The notes beneath the pieces are model-generated. The model searched no databases and was not told the origin of the DNA. It saw only the letters and a program-made list of their open reading frames with translations. 64,000 bases of DNA from Clarireedia homoeocarpa (Eukaryota > Ascomycota > Leotiomycetes > Helotiales > Rutstroemiaceae): contig LNKV01000009.1 in the NCBI GenBank assembly GCA_001465935.1, forward strand, positions 806,001-870,000, written 5' to 3'. Positions 60,627-64,000 of the stretch are shown piece by piece. Each line of letters starts with the position of its first letter. Position 1 is the first letter of the stretch. The position numbers and the translations under genes are program-made.

Positions 60627-61681
60627 CTATGATACGCATAAAATGTCAGGCAGAATCTCATTCAACCCGAATTTGGGTGGCTCCCAAAACTTCTAGAACC
60701 TTGACAACATTCCTGTCATCAGATCAACCAAGTCAGCCAAGTCGTCCAGCTAAGTCGTCCAGCCAAGTCTTCCAGCCAAGCCCTTGGAAACATTTATCAA
60801 GTCAGGAACGTTGAAAGTCTAATCGTAAGGGCAAGAACTTCACTGCCGAGAGCAACTATTTCTTCTAGTAGAAGCTTGTAACAATGGACAGCCGTCTGAT
60901 CCGACGGAACATGTTGGAACTATCGTCAGCATACCCGAGCACCAAAACAATGCATGTTTAACGTTTCTAGAAAGACGACACGAGGGAACATGGCATCAAG
61001 TTTGGTCTTCATACGGTAGTTATGAAGAGGCCATGTACTTTGTAGGGTAGCGAGACGTGTAACCGCCAGCATTAAGAAGTTGCAAACTACACAGCATACT
61101 TCCAAGCATCCAAGGCTTATGCCATGTCAATTTCTCTCCGGCAAAACCTGGCAAAGCCCCATTTCAAGTTTTTTTTTATTGTTGATAGGTAGTCATTGCC
61201 CAGGAGCGTCGAGGCGGCAACATGTCATGCCTAGACTTCTCTTTGACCAACATCCAATTAACTATCCAAGCTTCCTGAAGATGATTGAAAGCACAAAGTG
61301 CGTATAACGGAAGTATGGAGACAACATCAGAATGGATACAATGCCGATATGCATGACGCCCTTTGGATACTCTGATAATCTTTCCCCATCAACGATCTCT
61401 CCTTGGGATCTGCACGCATCTCCACGCATTTGTTCGGGTTCCTGGTGGGGGTGGGTAGCACCACCCTCACCAGCTACGTCTTTAGGACCCGCTCACAATT
61501 GGGACCCTTCACGGAGGGTCCTACAATAATACAATACACAATACACGAGGCAGAGACCTAGAACTATCTACAGCAACTTAACCTAACTACATTAAGTTAT
61601 CCGGAGATGCGGAATATTCCTCTAGAATCTATGCGTAAGCAAGGGATTTCAACTCCAGTATCGCGACTGTTACCATTGCCC

Positions 61682-61872
61682 ATCCCGCCAACTCGAACTG
61701 CTCAAACTACTCAAACTACTCAAACTACTCGAACTGCCCAAACTACTCAAACTGCTCAAACTACTCAAACTGCTCAAACTACTCAAACTACTCAAACTAC
61801 TCAAACTGCTCAAGCTACTCAAACTGCTCAAGCTACTCAAACTAACTTACTCAAACTACCCAAACTACTCAA
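61682..61872. repeat. CTCAAACTA / CTCAAACTGC minisatellite
   Basis: About eighteen to twenty degenerate nonamer units (ACTCAAACT with CTGC variants). A 211-codon plus frame passes through it and codes only Thr/Gln repeats, so I do not call it a gene. Confidence 0.9.
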
Positions 61873-61909
61873 AACTACTGTAGCAGCGAACCGAGTGTAT
61901 GCACCCCAG

Positions 61910-61957
61910 TACTTCGTAGAACTGTATCTACTTCATAGTACAAAGTACTACTTCGTA
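61910..61957. repeat. Two copies of TACTTCGTA within 48 bases
   Basis: Exact copies at 61910-61918 and 61949-61957, both plus strand. The intervening bases contain near-palindromic AGTACAAAGTACT. Related copies elsewhere are described in the findings. Confidence 0.8.
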
Positions 61958-62411
61958 TGTACGTTGCTCAATGCGGAACGTCGGATGTTCAACAATGACC
62001 TCTTTCTGGCCCCAACCGACCTTTTCTTCTTCTTTTTTTTGGTGTTTAAACAAAGTCTCCACAACTCCGATAACCCACCACATTTTCCCCCATGTCAAAG
62101 TGACGTAGCGATGATCCCATCTGCATCTGCACCAACACCAAGGGTCCCTTTTAAACTTTTATATTCAAGTTTCCGAGTACTCGTATTCTCCCGTCACTCG
62201 TTGCCTCCTTCCCTTGACTGCTTAGAAATTAATCCGCACTGAGTACAAAAAGCTGTTGTCGATTTATTTTTCTATCTCCTGCCTTTCTTCTTCATTCATC
62301 TGGGAATTCCCGTCCCACAAACTAGCCATTTTTTGGTGGACGGATTAGTATTGTTACTTTCATAACACCACCAAACATCCTATCTTACCCTTTATACACA
62401 TACAATCCACA

Positions 62412-63405
62412 ATGGCTGTAATCTGGGGTCTAGATCTGAAGGAGATGCAATGGGGAAAGTTCAAGGGATCTTACATGTTCAACCAAGTTTATCATCTCCG
62501 CAAAACTAAGATGATAGTCTACCAAATCGCCATGATCTTCATGGTCTGTTCGGAATCTGTGGGAACCGCTGCACTGAGTGGTATGAAATATCTATCCTTT
62601 TGCTTCGCCACCGGCAATAGCAAGCAGCATTTGCAGTTTACTAACACTCAATCTCTTCTTTAGATTACGTCGATCAACAAGACGGCATTCAAACTCGTTA
62701 CGGTGTGCACACAGAAAACAACGACATCGTTGGAATCTTCTCATACAACATCTTCGTCGGTATCGCGGTAGCCACTATCTTCGGCTCGGGTTTCTTCTTC
62801 GATCTCTTCTGGCCGGAACGTCATGAAAGTCATCAAGTCAAGCTCGCATGGAGGATCTGTTCGGTGATTATGTGTCTGTTGACTCTAGCTGATGCAATCG
62901 GCCTGACTGTATGTTTAAACTCGTACCTGTCGTCTTGAAACCTGCTTCTAATTACTTGTATACAGGTCATTGTAGCAACTGGACGAGCAACCATCGATGG
63001 TCTATCAAATTCAGAAGCGCAACGTTACTTCAACCTTAACGGTGTCCCAAATCCAGTGTACCGCAAAAACGCATATTGCGTAGCATCTACTGTCCTGTGT
63101 TGGATTGGAATGGTTGGAACATTCGCTAGGTTAGTTTCCTTCCACCCCCTTTACTTACAATACAACTTTCTAACACACATCTTAGTACATATATCATGTG
63201 GAAATCACTCGCCCACAATGATGTACATGGTCCAATGGCCGCCGCCTACAGAAACAAAGGCGAAGAAGCGTCTGTCGAAAGCAGAACATCACCAAATGGC
63301 GTATTGCCTGCAGCTCCAGAACCAGCTCACACCCATGTACCGGCTCAAACCACGACTGGTCATTCTGCGGAGCCGGTTCCTGAAATGAGCCAACGTACGG
63401 TTTGA
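62412..63405 (+). CDS. Four-pass membrane protein of unknown function
   Basis: Four exons (62412-62580, 62664-62908, 62966-63129, 63186-63405) give 265 aa. The start MAVIWGLDLKEMQWGKFKGS leads into a first membrane segment (KMIVYQIAMIFMVCSESVGT), a second (SYNIFVGIAVATIFGSGFFF), a third (ICSVIMCLLTLADAIGLTVI, across intron 2) and a fourth (AYCVASTVLCWIGMVGTFAS, across intron 3). The cytosolic tail is hydrophilic. The predicted stop is at 63403-63405, but a donor at 63376 joined to the acceptor at 63473 would instead give a different tail ending at 63599. I recognise no family; the layout is that of small fungal tetraspan proteins. Confidence 0.8.
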
Positions 63406-64000
63406 TTGGGTGGAACTATATAATCATTGTATTATCTTCCTCCTCATTTGACTGTTCCGGCTTCCAATACAAGACCGGAGTTCCAAATGCGGGAGTAGCA
63501 CCCAACAGCATCCGCGGAAACGCAACACGGGAACAGGTCGAAATGGGGGAAATGAGAGCTTTTTATACTTTGACGGAAGACAAATGGATGAACAGATGAT
63601 GTTTTTATACCCCAGGATTGTCTTAATAACGCTTTGTTTTTAATTACTTCCCTCTTTTTAACTGGGAATAATGATGTCAAAAGAAACAGTCGATAGCATA
63701 GACTCACGGCATTGCATGGCGTGGCACGGAACACGATTGGCGTTTGAGGCGGAAATTGATGACTGAATAATAATATTTATTCTTGAGCGAAACCACATGA
63801 TTATTTATTTACTGCTGTTCTTGTGACTTGATTGATGTGTGACTATACTTTGAGAGAGGTAAGGATAACGGAGGCGTGAGGCCTGAGGAAGGAACTAGCC
63901 GTTTGAAGTGCGAGTGAAGAGGTGCGGTTTGCGCTTTTTATTCACGAATTGGCCCTGTTTTAAGTCCGGGAAGAGGCAATCGAGTTTTTCTCCAATCCTC
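63406..64000. other. Downstream flank of the membrane-protein gene
   Basis: No separate gene is supported. A coding-like plus frame at 63474-63599 may be an alternative last exon of the preceding gene; the remainder is probably 3' UTR and spacer. Confidence 0.5.

Larger units (their letters stand above)
60034..62411. other. Divergent intergenic region of 2.4 kb
   Basis: No gene is supported. It holds HSE-like sites, a GATGCCT array at about 60547-60590, CACGTG pairs at 60609-60626, the CTCAAACTA array at 61682-61872, and two TACTTCGTA copies at 61910-61957. Confidence 0.65.

Noticed and set aside
61607..62242. 211-codon plus frame through the CTCAAACTA array
   Set aside because: Its middle is Thr/Gln repeat and its end is low-complexity; there is no domain or start context.

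Overview
This 64 kb window is nuclear DNA of a filamentous ascomycete. It has intron-rich genes with short introns (about 46-95 bp, GTRNGT donors and CTRAC/CTGAC branch points), long pyrimidine-rich leaders, and fungal-specific families: a HET-domain protein, Ste50, Bud14/Tea4, GEP4, Ser/Thr-rich surface proteins and a Pah1/Htf1-type homeobox factor. Protein style and intron layout suggest a leotiomycete of the Botrytis/Sclerotinia type; this is inference, because no marker for the species is present. I rebuilt gene models by joining exons at splice sites that keep frame and family conservation.

Left third (1-25 kb): a Bud14/Tea4-like SH3 polarity protein (2093-5242, +), a HET-domain gene (6844-8886, -), a microsatellite-rich gap, a STE50 adaptor with SAM and RA domains (10525-12200, +), a coiled-coil protein of unknown role (13365-14819, +), a Ser/Thr-rich single-pass membrane protein (16717-18420, -), a GNAT acetyltransferase (19943-21083, +), a broken phosphotransferase (APH-like) relic (about 21396-22421, -), and a mitochondrial alternative NADH dehydrogenase (23212-25053, +).

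Middle (25-45 kb): CDC48/p97 (28115-30906, +), a small conserved protein (31642-32232, -), a secreted or GPI-type Thr/Ser-repeat protein (33926-34822, +), the fatty-acid elongation dehydratase PHS1 (37314-38115, +), a nuclear-looking unknown protein (38856-39830, -), an adaptin-binding p34/AAGAB-like protein (40941-41965, -), the spliceosomal SmD3 (42490-43086, -), and the cardiolipin-pathway phosphatase GEP4 (43335-44190, +). SmD3 and GEP4 share a 248 bp divergent promoter.

Right third (45-64 kb): a gene-poor stretch of about 5 kb, a homeobox transcription factor (49464-51356, +), a Dnf3-like P4 flippase (52784-57945, +), the Hsp90 co-chaperone AHA1 (58888-60033, -) with heat-shock-element-like sites upstream, and a four-pass membrane protein (62412-63405, +).

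Most of the window is housekeeping and polarity/membrane biology. Bud14, Ste50, the homeobox factor and the Dnf3 flippase all belong to families tied to polarity, signalling or development, while CDC48 and AHA1 serve protein quality control. I did not find a convincing undescribed system. The points most worth a second look are the decayed APH-like gene, a shared 9-base motif TACTTCGTA, an A52/T27 block just upstream of the NADH dehydrogenase, a possible unannotated last exon at 63474-63599, and interstitial telomere-like repeats at 6.2-6.4 kb.
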